This document shows, one piece after another, positions 25,760-33,551 of a stretch of DNA of 64,000 bases (positions within the stretch are counted from its first letter, which is position 1; every line of letters starts with the position of its first letter). The position numbers and the translations under genes are program-made. Below the pieces are notes generated by a model. The model did no database searches and was not told the DNA's origin. It saw nothing but the letters and a program-made list of their open reading frames with translations. The stretch covers positions 124,001 to 188,000 of the forward strand of contig VMSX01000017.1 of assembly GCA_013791905.1 (NCBI GenBank). Reading direction: 5' to 3'. The stretch comes from Rhodocyclaceae bacterium. Its GTDB lineage: Bacteria; Pseudomonadota; Gammaproteobacteria; Burkholderiales; Rhodocyclaceae.

Positions 25760-28309
25760 ATGAAACTGACAAGGCGCTCTTTCATTCAAGGGTCTGCCGC
25801 TGCGGCAACCCTTTTTATGGTGGGCGGATTGCATGCCGCTCAACCCAAAACCAGCGCCATCGTGATTCGCGACGGCGAGCCTGCCAGCCCGGCCAAGGGT
25901 GACTGGGTGGCCAGTTGTTGCCAGGGTTGCACGGCCTGGTGCGCAATCGAGATTTTTGTCCAGGACGGTCGTGCCGTCAGGGTGCGCGGCAACCAGCTCA
26001 GTAAAGCAAACGGTGGTTACGTGTGTCCGCGCGGCCATTTGATACCGCAGCAAACCTATGATCCGGATCGCATCAAGGTGCCGATGAAGCGCACCAACCC
26101 GTTGAAGGGGCGCGGTGTCGATCCGAAGTTTGTTCCCATCAGTTGGGACGAAGCGCTCGATATGGTCGCCGACAAGATGATCGAGCTGCGCAACAACAAC
26201 GAGCCACACAAGCTGACCTACATTCGCGGGCGCTATTCCTCGACCGCCACCCAAATTCTTTACGGGGCGCTCCCTGCCGTATTCGGCACCCCCAACTATT
26301 TTTCGCACAGCTCGATCTGCGCCGAAGCCGAAAAAATGGGCCCCGGCCTGACGCAGGGTTTCTTTGGCTACCGCGACTACGACCTGGCTCGCACGCAATG
26401 CCTGGTGATCTGGGGTTGCGATCCGGTTTCGTCGAACCGCATGGTGCCGGCGGCCATCGCCAACCTGAGTGGCATCATCGATCGCGGCACCCTGATTACC
26501 GTCGATCCGCGTCTGTCGACCTCGGCAACCAAGTCGCATGAATGGCTGCCGATCAAAGTCGGTACCGATGGCGCGTTGGCCAGTGCCATCGCCCATGTGC
26601 TGCTCGTTGAAGGACTATGGAACAAGGCTTTTGTCGGCGACTTCAAGGAAGGCAAAAACCTGTTCGTGGCCGGCAAGATGGTCGATGAAGCGGCCTTTGC
26701 GGAAACCGAGACCAACGGCCTCGTCAAGTGGTGGAATCTTGAACTGAAAGACAAGACCCCCGTCTGGGCCGAGAAGGAAACATTGATTCCGGCTGCGCAG
26801 ACGCTTCGCGTTGCGCGCCTGATGGCCAAGTCCGCGCCCCAGACCGCCGTCTGGATGGGACCGGGCGTCGGCATGAACCCGCGCGGTACCTATGCCTCGA
26901 TGGCGGTGCATGCCCTGAACGGCTTGCTCGGCTCGATCGACGTCGAGGGCGGCGTGCTGCAAACCAACAGCGTGCCGCTGGGCGCCTATCCAAAATACGA
27001 CGCCTATCTGGACGAAGTCACCAAGAAATACGGCAAGGGTAAAAAGATCGATGGGCGCGGCGACAAGGACATGCCGGCCATGATGAACGCGCGGCCCGGC
27101 AGTGGCGTGGTCGCCAACAATATCGCCAACACCATGCTGAAGGATCCGGATGCCGTCAAGGTGCTGCTCAGTTCCTGGTCCAATTTCAACTTCTCCTGCA
27201 CCGACCCGGCGCGCTGGGACAAGGCGCTTTCCAAGTTGCCGTTCTTTGCCCATATGGTCACCAATGCCTCGGAAATGACGCAGTTTGCCGACGTGGTGTT
27301 GCCCTCGACCTTCAATGCCACCGAGGGTCTGTCGGTCATTACCAATAACGGCGCGACGCATGGCTTTGCTTCCATCCAGCAGCCGGCGGGCAAGCGTTTG
27401 TGGGATGTGAAGCAGGAAGAGACCGAGGTTTGCTGGCTGCTGGCCGCCAAACTCAAGGCCCGCGGCTTCGCGAATCTCTACGATTACTTCGCCACCGAGT
27501 TCAAGGACCCGGAAACCGGCAAGACGGCGAGCAACGAGATGGAGTTCAGCGAAATCCTGGCCAAGATCTCCAGCGCAACAATGTGGATGCCCAAGGAGCC
27601 GCTCAAAGGCGACAAGCTTTCCGGCTGGGCGGACTTCAAGAAGAAGGGCATTTACAACACGCAGCAGTACACATTCAAGAAGGGCTGGGGCGGCAAGTTC
27701 AACACGGCCACCAAGAAATTCGAGTTTTTCAGCGAAACCATGAAGAAGGGTTTGCTGGAGCACGCGACCAAGCACCAAACCACGGTCGACGACATTCTCA
27801 AGGTTTCCGGGTATCTGGCCCAGGGCGATCTGGCCTTCGTGCCGCACTATGAACCACCGAAGCGCCATGGCAGCCTCAAGGACTATCCCTTCGAGTTTGT
27901 CGATTACAAGTCGCGCCTCAACCGCGAGGGCCGTTCGGCCAACCTGCCCTGGTACCAGGAGTTCAAGAAGCTCGACGACGGCGATGTGTCGTGGGGCGAT
28001 GTGCTCAAGATGAATCCTGTCGATGCCAAGAAGCTGGGTCTGAAGACGGGCGACACGGTCAAGGTTTCCTCCATGGCCGGTGCAATTGTCACCAAGCTCA
28101 AGCTGTGGGAGGGCATCCGTCCGGGAACGATCACCAAGGCCTTCGGCCAGGGGCACTGGGCCTATGGCCGGATTGCAGCAAAGGACTATGCCAAGGCGCA
28201 GCCACTCGGGGGCAACAACAATGAAATCCTTGTTGATGACTACGATCGTCTGAGTGGCTCCACAGCCCGCAATGGCGGATTCACCGGCGTCAAGGTTCAA
28301 AAAGTCTGA
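25760..28309 (+). CDS. arrA: Respiratory arsenate reductase-type molybdoenzyme, large subunit
   Basis: An 849-residue bis-MGD enzyme of the DMSO reductase family, with a Tat signal (TRRSFIQGSAAAATLFMVGG). One [4Fe-4S] site is C54-x2-C57-x3-C61-x27-C89, and the Mo ligand is probably Cys187 in HSSICAEAEK. The region IRGRYSS, HSSICAEAEK, GYRDYD and DPRLSTSATKSHEWLP reads like ArrA. From memory of the Shewanella ANA-3 ArrA structure, R158, H183, C187, K192 and Y204 correspond to arsenate-pocket residues R165, H189, C193, K198 and Y210. RGRY is the ArrA form; ArxA arsenite oxidases are reported to carry GRGWG instead. Start at 25760 has GGAGAGG upstream. A related reductase of another oxyanion or sulfur compound is the main alternative. 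Confidence 0.78.
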   Translation: MKLTRRSFIQGSAAAATLFMVGGLHAAQPKTSAIVIRDGEPASPAKGDWVASCCQGCTAWCAIEIFVQDGRAVRVRGNQLSKANGGYVCPRGHLIPQQTYDPDRIKVPMKRTNPLKGRGVDPKFVPISWDEALDMVADKMIELRNNNEPHKLTYIRGRYSSTATQILYGALPAVFGTPNYFSHSSICAEAEKMGPGLTQGFFGYRDYDLARTQCLVIWGCDPVSSNRMVPAAIANLSGIIDRGTLITVDPRLSTSATKSHEWLPIKVGTDGALASAIAHVLLVEGLWNKAFVGDFKEGKNLFVAGKMVDEAAFAETETNGLVKWWNLELKDKTPVWAEKETLIPAAQTLRVARLMAKSAPQTAVWMGPGVGMNPRGTYASMAVHALNGLLGSIDVEGGVLQTNSVPLGAYPKYDAYLDEVTKKYGKGKKIDGRGDKDMPAMMNARPGSGVVANNIANTMLKDPDAVKVLLSSWSNFNFSCTDPARWDKALSKLPFFAHMVTNASEMTQFADVVLPSTFNATEGLSVITNNGATHGFASIQQPAGKRLWDVKQEETEVCWLLAAKLKARGFANLYDYFATEFKDPETGKTASNEMEFSEILAKISSATMWMPKEPLKGDKLSGWADFKKKGIYNTQQYTFKKGWGGKFNTATKKFEFFSETMKKGLLEHATKHQTTVDDILKVSGYLAQGDLAFVPHYEPPKRHGSLKDYPFEFVDYKSRLNREGRSANLPWYQEFKKLDDGDVSWGDVLKMNPVDAKKLGLKTGDTVKVSSMAGAIVTKLKLWEGIRPGTITKAFGQGHWAYGRIAAKDYAKAQPLGGNNNEILVDDYDRLSGSTARNGGFTGVKVQKV

Positions 28310-28342
28310 TCCCCGCACGCACAAATTCACTAGGAGATAAAT

Positions 28343-29113
28343 ATGCCTAAATTCGGTATGGTCATCGACCTGCAAAAGTGCGTCGGCTGCGGATCTTGCG
28401 CCCTCGCCTGCAAAGCAGAAAACAACACCCGCTCACGCGGTAACGCTCAAAGCTACAACTGGGCCGACTTCATCAGCAAGACCGAGGGGATTTTCCCCAA
28501 CACCAAGCATTTCACGATGCCGGTGTTGTGCAACCACTGCTCGGAACCGGCGTGTATCAAGAGTTGTCCGACCGAACCGACGGCCATCTTCAAGACGCCG
28601 GAAGGTTTTGTGCTGATCAACGAGGAACTCTGTGTCGGCTGCCAGGCCTGCCAGCAATCGTGTCCGTACAGCTCGCCCACGCTGGATGATCGCAGCCTTA
28701 ATGGCGAGACCTACAGCGTGCTCAGCTTCAACCCGAAGCGTCGCCCAACCCAGCCGCAATGGGCGGACAAGGTGGCAATGATTCCGGGTTGCACGGCGTC
28801 CGGGGTGGAAACTGCCGAGAAGTCCGGCGCGGCCGCACCCAACCTGAATCACTACGAATCGGAAAATTCGTATGCGATTCGCAACCAGAATGTGGTGGAA
28901 AAATGCACTTTCTGCCATCATCGCGTCAGTCACGGCCTGCAGCCCGCTTGCGTCGAAGTTTGTCCATCCAAGGCGCGCATTTTTGGTGACCAGCTGGATG
29001 CGGGCTCTGAGATCGCGAAGATCCTGGCGAAAGAGAAAACCTTCCGCCTGCAGGAGGACAAGGGAACAAAGCCGAACGTGTATTACATCAACAAGTACAG
29101 CCCCCGCGCCTGA
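28343..29113 (+). CDS. arrB: Four-cluster ferredoxin subunit of the arsenate reductase-type enzyme
   Basis: A 256-residue iron-sulfur protein of the DmsB/ArrB type. Cysteine groups for four [4Fe-4S] clusters are visible: CVGCGSCALAC, CNHCSEPACIKSC, CVGCQACQQSC and CTFCHHRVSHGLQPACVEVC. No signal peptide, as expected for a subunit exported with the Tat-bearing ArrA. It starts 33 bp after arrA with AGGAGATAA upstream. It would wire the molybdenum site to the heme proteins encoded upstream. A stretch of about 30 residues (NPKRRPTQPQWADKV to ENSYAIRNQN) before the last cluster group is longer than in shorter ArrB proteins I recall. Confidence 0.82.
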   Translation: MPKFGMVIDLQKCVGCGSCALACKAENNTRSRGNAQSYNWADFISKTEGIFPNTKHFTMPVLCNHCSEPACIKSCPTEPTAIFKTPEGFVLINEELCVGCQACQQSCPYSSPTLDDRSLNGETYSVLSFNPKRRPTQPQWADKVAMIPGCTASGVETAEKSGAAAPNLNHYESENSYAIRNQNVVEKCTFCHHRVSHGLQPACVEVCPSKARIFGDQLDAGSEIAKILAKEKTFRLQEDKGTKPNVYYINKYSPRA

Positions 29114-29132
29114 AATTGGCCGGGTTTCAACA

Positions 29133-29163
29133 GGGAGGCAGGGCGCGCCCTGCCTCCCTTTTT
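29133..29163 (+). terminator. Rho-independent terminator/attenuator between arrB and the chaperone gene
   Basis: A perfect 13-bp inverted repeat, arms GGGAGGCAGGGCG and CGCCCTGCCTCCC, is followed by TTTTT. The next gene starts only 14 bp later on the same strand, so it probably limits chaperone expression by partial read-through. Confidence 0.85.
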
Positions 29164-29176
29164 ACTGGGAAACAGA

Positions 29177-29824
29177 ATGTCAGACTCTGAAAATCGGATT
29201 GCCCTGGCGCGCGAAGACCTGTGCCGCTACATTGCCGCGTGCTACTACCAGCCTGAACCCGCTTTCGCCGAAGAGGGCGTTTTCGTCACCCTGCTCGACG
29301 CCGCCAAACTGGTCCACCCCGACCTGGTGCCCCATGCGGAAAAGCTGGGTGCAGAGTTCGCTAGCGCGGCAACGGCAGACCTGCTGCTTGATTACACCCG
29401 CCTGTTCCTCGGCCCTTCACACATCCTGGCCAAGCCCTACGGATCGTTCTGGCTGGAGGGTCAAAAAACGCTGATGGGCGAAAGCACCATGGCGGTCCTC
29501 GATCTCTACCGGGAGGGCGGTTTCGACATGGATGATGAGTTCAAGGAACTCCCCGACCATGTTGCTGCTGAACTTGAGTTCCTCTACCTGCTGATCTTTC
29601 GCCAGAATGAGGCGCGCGCGAATGGCGATCTGGAACGGCTGAACGCGATGACTGCCCTGAAAAATCGTTTTCTCGCCGAGCATCTGGGCCGCTGGATCGG
29701 GCCTTTTACCGATACCGTCAAGGAAGGTGCGGAAAGCGTTTTCTACCGCCAGCTTGCCGAACTCACCGCATTGTTCGTCAGCATGGAAATGCGCGCCGAA
29801 GAGGTTGATTCAGCGCTGCACTAA
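29177..29824 (+). CDS. TorD-family molybdoenzyme chaperone
   Basis: A 215-residue all-helical cytoplasmic protein of the TorD/DmsD/NarJ family, recognisable from CRYIAACYYQPEPAF, DLLLDYTRLFLGPSHILAKPYGSFWLEG and the E-x-PDHVA-ELEFLYLL motif. These proteins bind the Tat signal and guide cofactor insertion, here most likely for the ArrA-type enzyme; arr and arx operons commonly end with such a gene (ArrD/ArxD). It lies just past a strong terminator-like hairpin, with GGGA as a weak ribosome binding site. End of the respiratory operon. Confidence 0.87.
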   Translation: MSDSENRIALAREDLCRYIAACYYQPEPAFAEEGVFVTLLDAAKLVHPDLVPHAEKLGAEFASAATADLLLDYTRLFLGPSHILAKPYGSFWLEGQKTLMGESTMAVLDLYREGGFDMDDEFKELPDHVAAELEFLYLLIFRQNEARANGDLERLNAMTALKNRFLAEHLGRWIGPFTDTVKEGAESVFYRQLAELTALFVSMEMRAEEVDSALH

Positions 29825-29833
29825 GCGATCTTA

Positions 29834-29879
29834 GAAAGTCGGCGCTGGTAGGACGGCGTGCCCCGCATGGGGCACGCCG
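29834..29879 (+). repeat. Dispersed GTCGGCGCTGG element with complete hairpin
   Basis: The best-preserved copy: GAAAGTCGGCGCTGGTAGGA followed by an 11-bp stem (29854-29864 and 29869-29879, arms CGGCGTGCCCC and GGGGCACGCCG) with a GCAT loop. It lies between two convergent operons and could act as a bidirectional terminator. Confidence 0.7.
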
Positions 29880-29888
29880 ATGCCTGGT

Positions 29889-30683
29889 TTATTGCGCCAA
29901 TTTCCGCACCAGCGAACGCAGTCCGGTCACCGGCCAGCTGCCTTTTGGCAAGCGGGGCAGTGGTGCAACGCTAGCGACCACGATCAGCGGCAACTTGTAG
30001 TCTTCCGGATGGTTCGTACCATGCAACTGCGCGTGGCCCGCATGATCGCTGGTCACGACGATCACGAAGCTGCCGCGCTGGCGCAGGTCGTCGAACAGGG
30101 GCGCGAGGCTGGCATCGATAGTGGTCAGTTCGTCGAGGTATTCTTGGGAAAGCCAGCCGAAATCTCCACCCGCCCATTCGAGCCCGCTCAGATGCAGGAA
30201 GGCGAAGCGCCGGCCCTCACCTTGAAAATAGGCACGTACCATGGCGATGCCTTCTTCCGGTTCGAGACCGTATTCATCGACTGCAGCATTTACCAGATAG
30301 CCAAGCTTGGGTTTTGAAAAGTAATAAGCGGTCCGATAGCCCGCCTGCCTGGCGTCGTCGAACAGCGTCGGCTTCGCGACTTGCGGTTCCCCCGGCTGCC
30401 AGTCGTTGTCGCGCTTGCCATTTTGCGCGGGCGGCAGTCCGGTCAGCATCGCCGCGTGGGCGATCAGTGTCTTCGGCGGCTCGGTGCTGCGTCCGTTCAG
30501 GGTGAAGCGGCCCGCCTGCATCAGTGCGTGCAGGGTCGGGCTGGTCTTGGCATTCAGCGCGGCCGGATGCAGCGCGTCGATGGACACGACAAGAACGCTG
30601 TCCGCAGCGCGGGCATACGCAGCTGCGCCGAGGAGTAATCCCAGAAACAGCAGCTTGACGATATGCGTACTCATTTTCCTCAT
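29889..30683 (-). CDS. Exported alkaline-phosphatase-superfamily phosphodiesterase
   Basis: A protein of about 264 residues with a signal peptide (LLFLGLLLGAAAYARA) and the type I phosphodiesterase/nucleotide pyrophosphatase fold. Metal and nucleophile motifs seen: VVSIDALHP, the Thr nucleophile in PPKTLIAHAAMLTGL, and VVTSDHAGH with a late HGTNHPEDY. Start ATG at 30683 overlaps the acr3 stop; a second ATG at 30674 is also possible. It is the last gene of the arsenic resistance operon. Phosphodiesterases are not standard ars genes, so a link to arsenic is only positional. Confidence 0.75.
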   Translation of the reverse strand: MRKMSTHIVKLLFLGLLLGAAAYARAADSVLVVSIDALHPAALNAKTSPTLHALMQAGRFTLNGRSTEPPKTLIAHAAMLTGLPPAQNGKRDNDWQPGEPQVAKPTLFDDARQAGYRTAYYFSKPKLGYLVNAAVDEYGLEPEEGIAMVRAYFQGEGRRFAFLHLSGLEWAGGDFGWLSQEYLDELTTIDASLAPLFDDLRQRGSFVIVVTSDHAGHAQLHGTNHPEDYKLPLIVVASVAPLPRLPKGSWPVTGLRSLVRKLAQ

Positions 30684-31747
30684 CCCCTTTCGTACCAGCC
30701 CTTGCTGGTGTTGACCATGCGCACCAGCCACAGCATCACCGGTACTTCGATCAGCACGCCGACCACCGTCGCCAGAGCGGCGCCGGATTCAAAGCCATAG
30801 AGTACGATGGCGACGGCAACGGCGAGTTCGAAGAAGTTACTGGCGCCGATCATGGTCGAGGGGCCGGCGACATTGTGAGCGACGTGACAGCTACGGTTGA
30901 GCCAGTAACCAAGCCCGGCGATGAACAGCCCCTGGAGCAGGATGGGCACCGCGAGCATGGCGATGATCAGGGGCTGGTCGATGATGGCCTTGCCCTGGAA
31001 AGCGAACAGCAGCACCAGGGTCATCAGCAGTGCAGTAATCGACCAGGGGCTGATCTTTGCCATGGCAGCATCGAAATGCGCCTGCCCCTTCTTCAGCAGC
31101 GCCCGGCGCCAGAGTTGGGCCAGGGTGAGCGGGATGACGATGTACATCACCACCGAGAGAAAGAGCGTATCCCAGGGCACGGGGATGGCCGAGACGCCGA
31201 GCAGGAAGGCAACGATGGGCGCGAAAGCGAAGACCATTACCAGATCGTTGAGGGCGACCTGGGTGATGGTGAAGTTGGCGTCACCCTTGCACAGGTTGCT
31301 CCAGACGAAGACCATCGCCGTGCAGGGCGCGGCGCCGAGCAGGATCAGGCCGGCAATGTAGCTGTCGAGCTGGTCGGCGGGCAGGTACGGGGCGAAGACG
31401 TGTCGGATGAAAAGCCAGCCGAGCGCTGCCATGGTGAAGGGCTTGATGGCCCAGTTCACGAAGAGTGTAATGCCAATGCTGGTCTTCTGCCTGCGCACCT
31501 CGTGCAGGGAGTTGAAGTCGACCTTCATCAGCATCGGGATGATCATCACCCAGATCAGCAGGCCGACCGGCAGATTGACCTGTGCGAACTCCATGCGACC
31601 GAGCGCCTGGAACGGTGCCGGCAACCATTGACCTAGCGCGATGCCGATAATGATGCAAAGAAAAACCCAGACCGTCAGGTAGCGCTCGAAGAAACTCATG
31701 GGGGCATCGGCGACGGCCTTCGCGGTGGCTTCGCATTGCGCGGACAC
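30680..31747 (-). CDS. acr3: Arsenite efflux transporter Acr3
   Basis: A 355-residue membrane protein with about ten hydrophobic segments, of the ACR3 family. The conserved Cys needed for As(III) transport is in LLGAAPCTAMVFVWS, and the following GDANFTITQVALNDLVM and GPSTMIGASNFFELAVAVAI are family signatures. It exports arsenite from the cytoplasm, the product of both ArsC and any internal arsenate reduction. It starts one base after arsC ends and overlaps the phosphodiesterase gene, consistent with tight coupling. Confidence 0.95.
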   Translation of the reverse strand: MSAQCEATAKAVADAPMSFFERYLTVWVFLCIIIGIALGQWLPAPFQALGRMEFAQVNLPVGLLIWVMIIPMLMKVDFNSLHEVRRQKTSIGITLFVNWAIKPFTMAALGWLFIRHVFAPYLPADQLDSYIAGLILLGAAPCTAMVFVWSNLCKGDANFTITQVALNDLVMVFAFAPIVAFLLGVSAIPVPWDTLFLSVVMYIVIPLTLAQLWRRALLKKGQAHFDAAMAKISPWSITALLMTLVLLFAFQGKAIIDQPLIIAMLAVPILLQGLFIAGLGYWLNRSCHVAHNVAGPSTMIGASNFFELAVAVAIVLYGFESGAALATVVGVLIEVPVMLWLVRMVNTSKGWYERG

Positions 31748-31748
31748 G

Positions 31749-32264
31749 TCAAGCTACCAAGTGAATTCGGCGCGCGGCGAAGCAGGCTTCGTCGGGACTC
31801 ATGCCTTCGAGCGGCAGCGCGAGGAAGGCCTCGATGCGCCGTTTCAATTCCTGATAAGCCTGCTCGAAAGCGGTACGGCGTGCTGCCAGCGGCTCGACGT
31901 GTGCCGGATCGTCGATGCCCCAGTGCGCCGTGACTGGATGACCCGGCCAGACCGGACAGGTTTCCTTTGCCGCATTGCCGCACACCGTAAAAATGTAATT
32001 GAAAGTCGGCGCTGGCGAGATGAAATGCCCCGCATGGGGTACGGTGTTCTGGCCGAATTCATCCCACGACTTGCTGCGCGCCCCCGCGCAAGGAATGCCA
32101 TGCCTTTGCAAGGTCTCGATGGCGACCGGGTTCACCTGCCCCGCCGGTTGGCTGCCGGCCGAATAGGCCTTGACGCGCCCCTTGCCGAGATGATTGAACA
32201 GCATCTCGCCGAGAATCGAACGCGCCGAATTGCCGGTGCACAGCACGAGGATGTTGATCGTCAC
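31749..32264 (-). CDS. arsC: Cytoplasmic arsenate reductase ArsC (LMW phosphatase type)
   Basis: A 171-residue low-molecular-weight tyrosine-phosphatase-fold arsenate reductase. The anion loop is CTGNSARS near the N-terminus; SAGS, ARSKSWDEF, FTVCGNAAKETCPVWPG and TAHWGIDDPA follow as in the ArsC family. GTG start at 32264 overlaps the stop of the thioredoxin-like gene. Between WDEF and FTVC the loop is about 21 residues where I recall about 11, and the extra NTVPHAGHFI is encoded by the hairpin part of a dispersed repeat. The insertion keeps frame and leaves catalytic motifs intact, so the enzyme may still work. Confidence 0.92.
   Translation of the reverse strand: MTINILVLCTGNSARSILGEMLFNHLGKGRVKAYSAGSQPAGQVNPVAIETLQRHGIPCAGARSKSWDEFGQNTVPHAGHFISPAPTFNYIFTVCGNAAKETCPVWPGHPVTAHWGIDDPAHVEPLAARRTAFEQAYQELKRRIEAFLALPLEGMSPDEACFAARRIHLVA
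32001..32045 (+). repeat. Dispersed GTCGGCGCTGG element with hairpin, inside arsC
   Basis: GAAAGTCGGCGCTGGCGAGA then ATGAAATGCCCCGCATGGGG; the second part is shared over about 25 bases with the intergenic copy at 46077. On the gene strand it encodes the loop NTVPHAGHFISPAPTF. Confidence 0.7.
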
Positions 32265-32494
32265 GCGAACCAGCCCTCGACCTTGGCGCGCGCCGGCACG
32301 CCGCCGGCATGGACGACCTGGCCATCGATCACCACGCCCGGAGTGCTCATCACGCCAAAACCCATGATCTTCTGCAGGTCCTCGACCTTCTCCAATTCGA
32401 TTTGCGCGCCCCTGGCCTGCGCGACTTCCGCAACCAACTTGTAGGTGTTCTGGCAGTTGGCACAGCCGGTGCCCAGGATCTTGATATTTTTCAT
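32261..32494 (-). CDS. Small thioredoxin-like redox-active disulfide protein
   Basis: A 77-residue thioredoxin-fold miniprotein with the redox motif CANC in LGTGCANCQNTYKLV and the cis-Pro loop MSTPGVVIDGQVV, resembling the TM0996/MTH895 redox-active disulfide protein 2 family. ATG at 32494 has AAGGAG upstream. It lies directly before arsC and overlaps its start, so it may deliver electrons to ArsC or handle As(III); this family often accompanies ArsP-type permeases. Confidence 0.88.
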   Translation of the reverse strand: MKNIKILGTGCANCQNTYKLVAEVAQARGAQIELEKVEDLQKIMGFGVMSTPGVVIDGQVVHAGGVPARAKVEGWFA

Positions 32495-32504
32495 GCGAGG
32501 CTCC

Positions 32505-33551
32505 TTACAGGACAGCATTGAAGACGATACCGACCAACAGTATTCCGGTAGCAACAATACCGGCGAAGGTGGCGATCAGCGGCAGTTTGAGTACCTTGCG
32601 CAGGATGATCATCTCGGGCAGCGAGAGCGCGATCACGCTCATCATGAAGGCGAGCACGGTGCCCAGTGCCGCGCCCTTGCCGAGCAGTGCCTCGACTACC
32701 GGAATGATGCCGGCGGCGTTGGTGTACATTGGTACGCCGAGCACAACGGCTGCCGGCAGCGACCACCACGGGGCATCCTTGCCCATGATGGCGGCCATGA
32801 AGTCCTGCGGCACGTAACCATGGATCGCCGCGCCGACGGCGATGCCGAGCAGAATCCAGCGCCAGACCCGGCCGACAATTTCCTTCACGTGGGAGACGCC
32901 GGCGGCGATGCGCTCGGCCCAGAGGAGTTTTGTTGCATCGTAGTCCGCCGACTGGCTGGCCTGCATGGCCCGCACCCAGTCTTCAAGGTGTTTTTCCATG
33001 CCGAGCCGGCCGATCACCAGCCCCGCGCCGATGGCCACGCTGAGTCCGAGTCCCAGATAAAGCAGGGCGACCTGCCAGCCGAACAGGCCAAACAGCAGCG
33101 CCAGCGCAATTTCATTCACCATCGGCGCCGCGATCAGGAAGGAAAACGTCACGCCAAGTGGTACGCCAGCCGACAGGAAGCCGATGAACAGCGGCACCGC
33201 CGAGCAGGAACAGAACGGCGTAACCACGCCCAGACCGGCCGCCATGACATTGCCGATGCCGAGCCGCCGCCCGGCCAGCAGCGCACGGGTGCGCTCCGGC
33301 GTGACGAAGGTGTGGATCACGCCCATGACGAAAACGACGCCGGTGAGCAGCAAGAGGACTTTCGGCGTGTCATAGACGAAGAAGTGGATCGCCTCGCCCA
33401 GATGCGTACTGCGGTCGAGTCCCAGCGCGCCTACCAACGCATCCGCAAAGGGCAGCAGGTTCGCGTAGGCGGCAACCCAGGCAACCAGTCCCAGCAGCAG
33501 CCAGCCCCAAGGGGCGCGTCGTGCGCCGCCGTTGTCGGCAAGCGTGCTCAT
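32505..33551 (-). CDS. ArsP_1-family membrane permease
   Basis: A 348-residue protein with eight or more hydrophobic segments and the family signature TPFCSCSAVPLFIGF followed by GVPLGVTFSFLIAAPMVNEIAL; a second PMYTNAAGIIPVVEALL repeat lies in the C-terminal half. Members include ArsP, which exports trivalent methylarsenicals, and less defined metal permeases. Between arsR (ATGA overlap) and the thioredoxin-like gene, a role in arsenic efflux is likely, although which arsenic species is uncertain. Confidence 0.82.
   Translation of the reverse strand: MSTLADNGGARRAPWGWLLLGLVAWVAAYANLLPFADALVGALGLDRSTHLGEAIHFFVYDTPKVLLLLTGVVFVMGVIHTFVTPERTRALLAGRRLGIGNVMAAGLGVVTPFCSCSAVPLFIGFLSAGVPLGVTFSFLIAAPMVNEIALALLFGLFGWQVALLYLGLGLSVAIGAGLVIGRLGMEKHLEDWVRAMQASQSADYDATKLLWAERIAAGVSHVKEIVGRVWRWILLGIAVGAAIHGYVPQDFMAAIMGKDAPWWSLPAAVVLGVPMYTNAAGIIPVVEALLGKGAALGTVLAFMMSVIALSLPEMIILRKVLKLPLIATFAGIVATGILLVGIVFNAVL

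Noticed and set aside
25760-28309. Annotation as arsenite oxidase ArxA
   Set aside because: The regulatory set is like arxXSR, but RGRY is present where ArxA is reported to have GRGWG; kept only as an alternative.
26615-28375. 586-residue frame antisense to arrA
   Set aside because: It mirrors the strong codon bias of arrA; the product has no recognisable motif.
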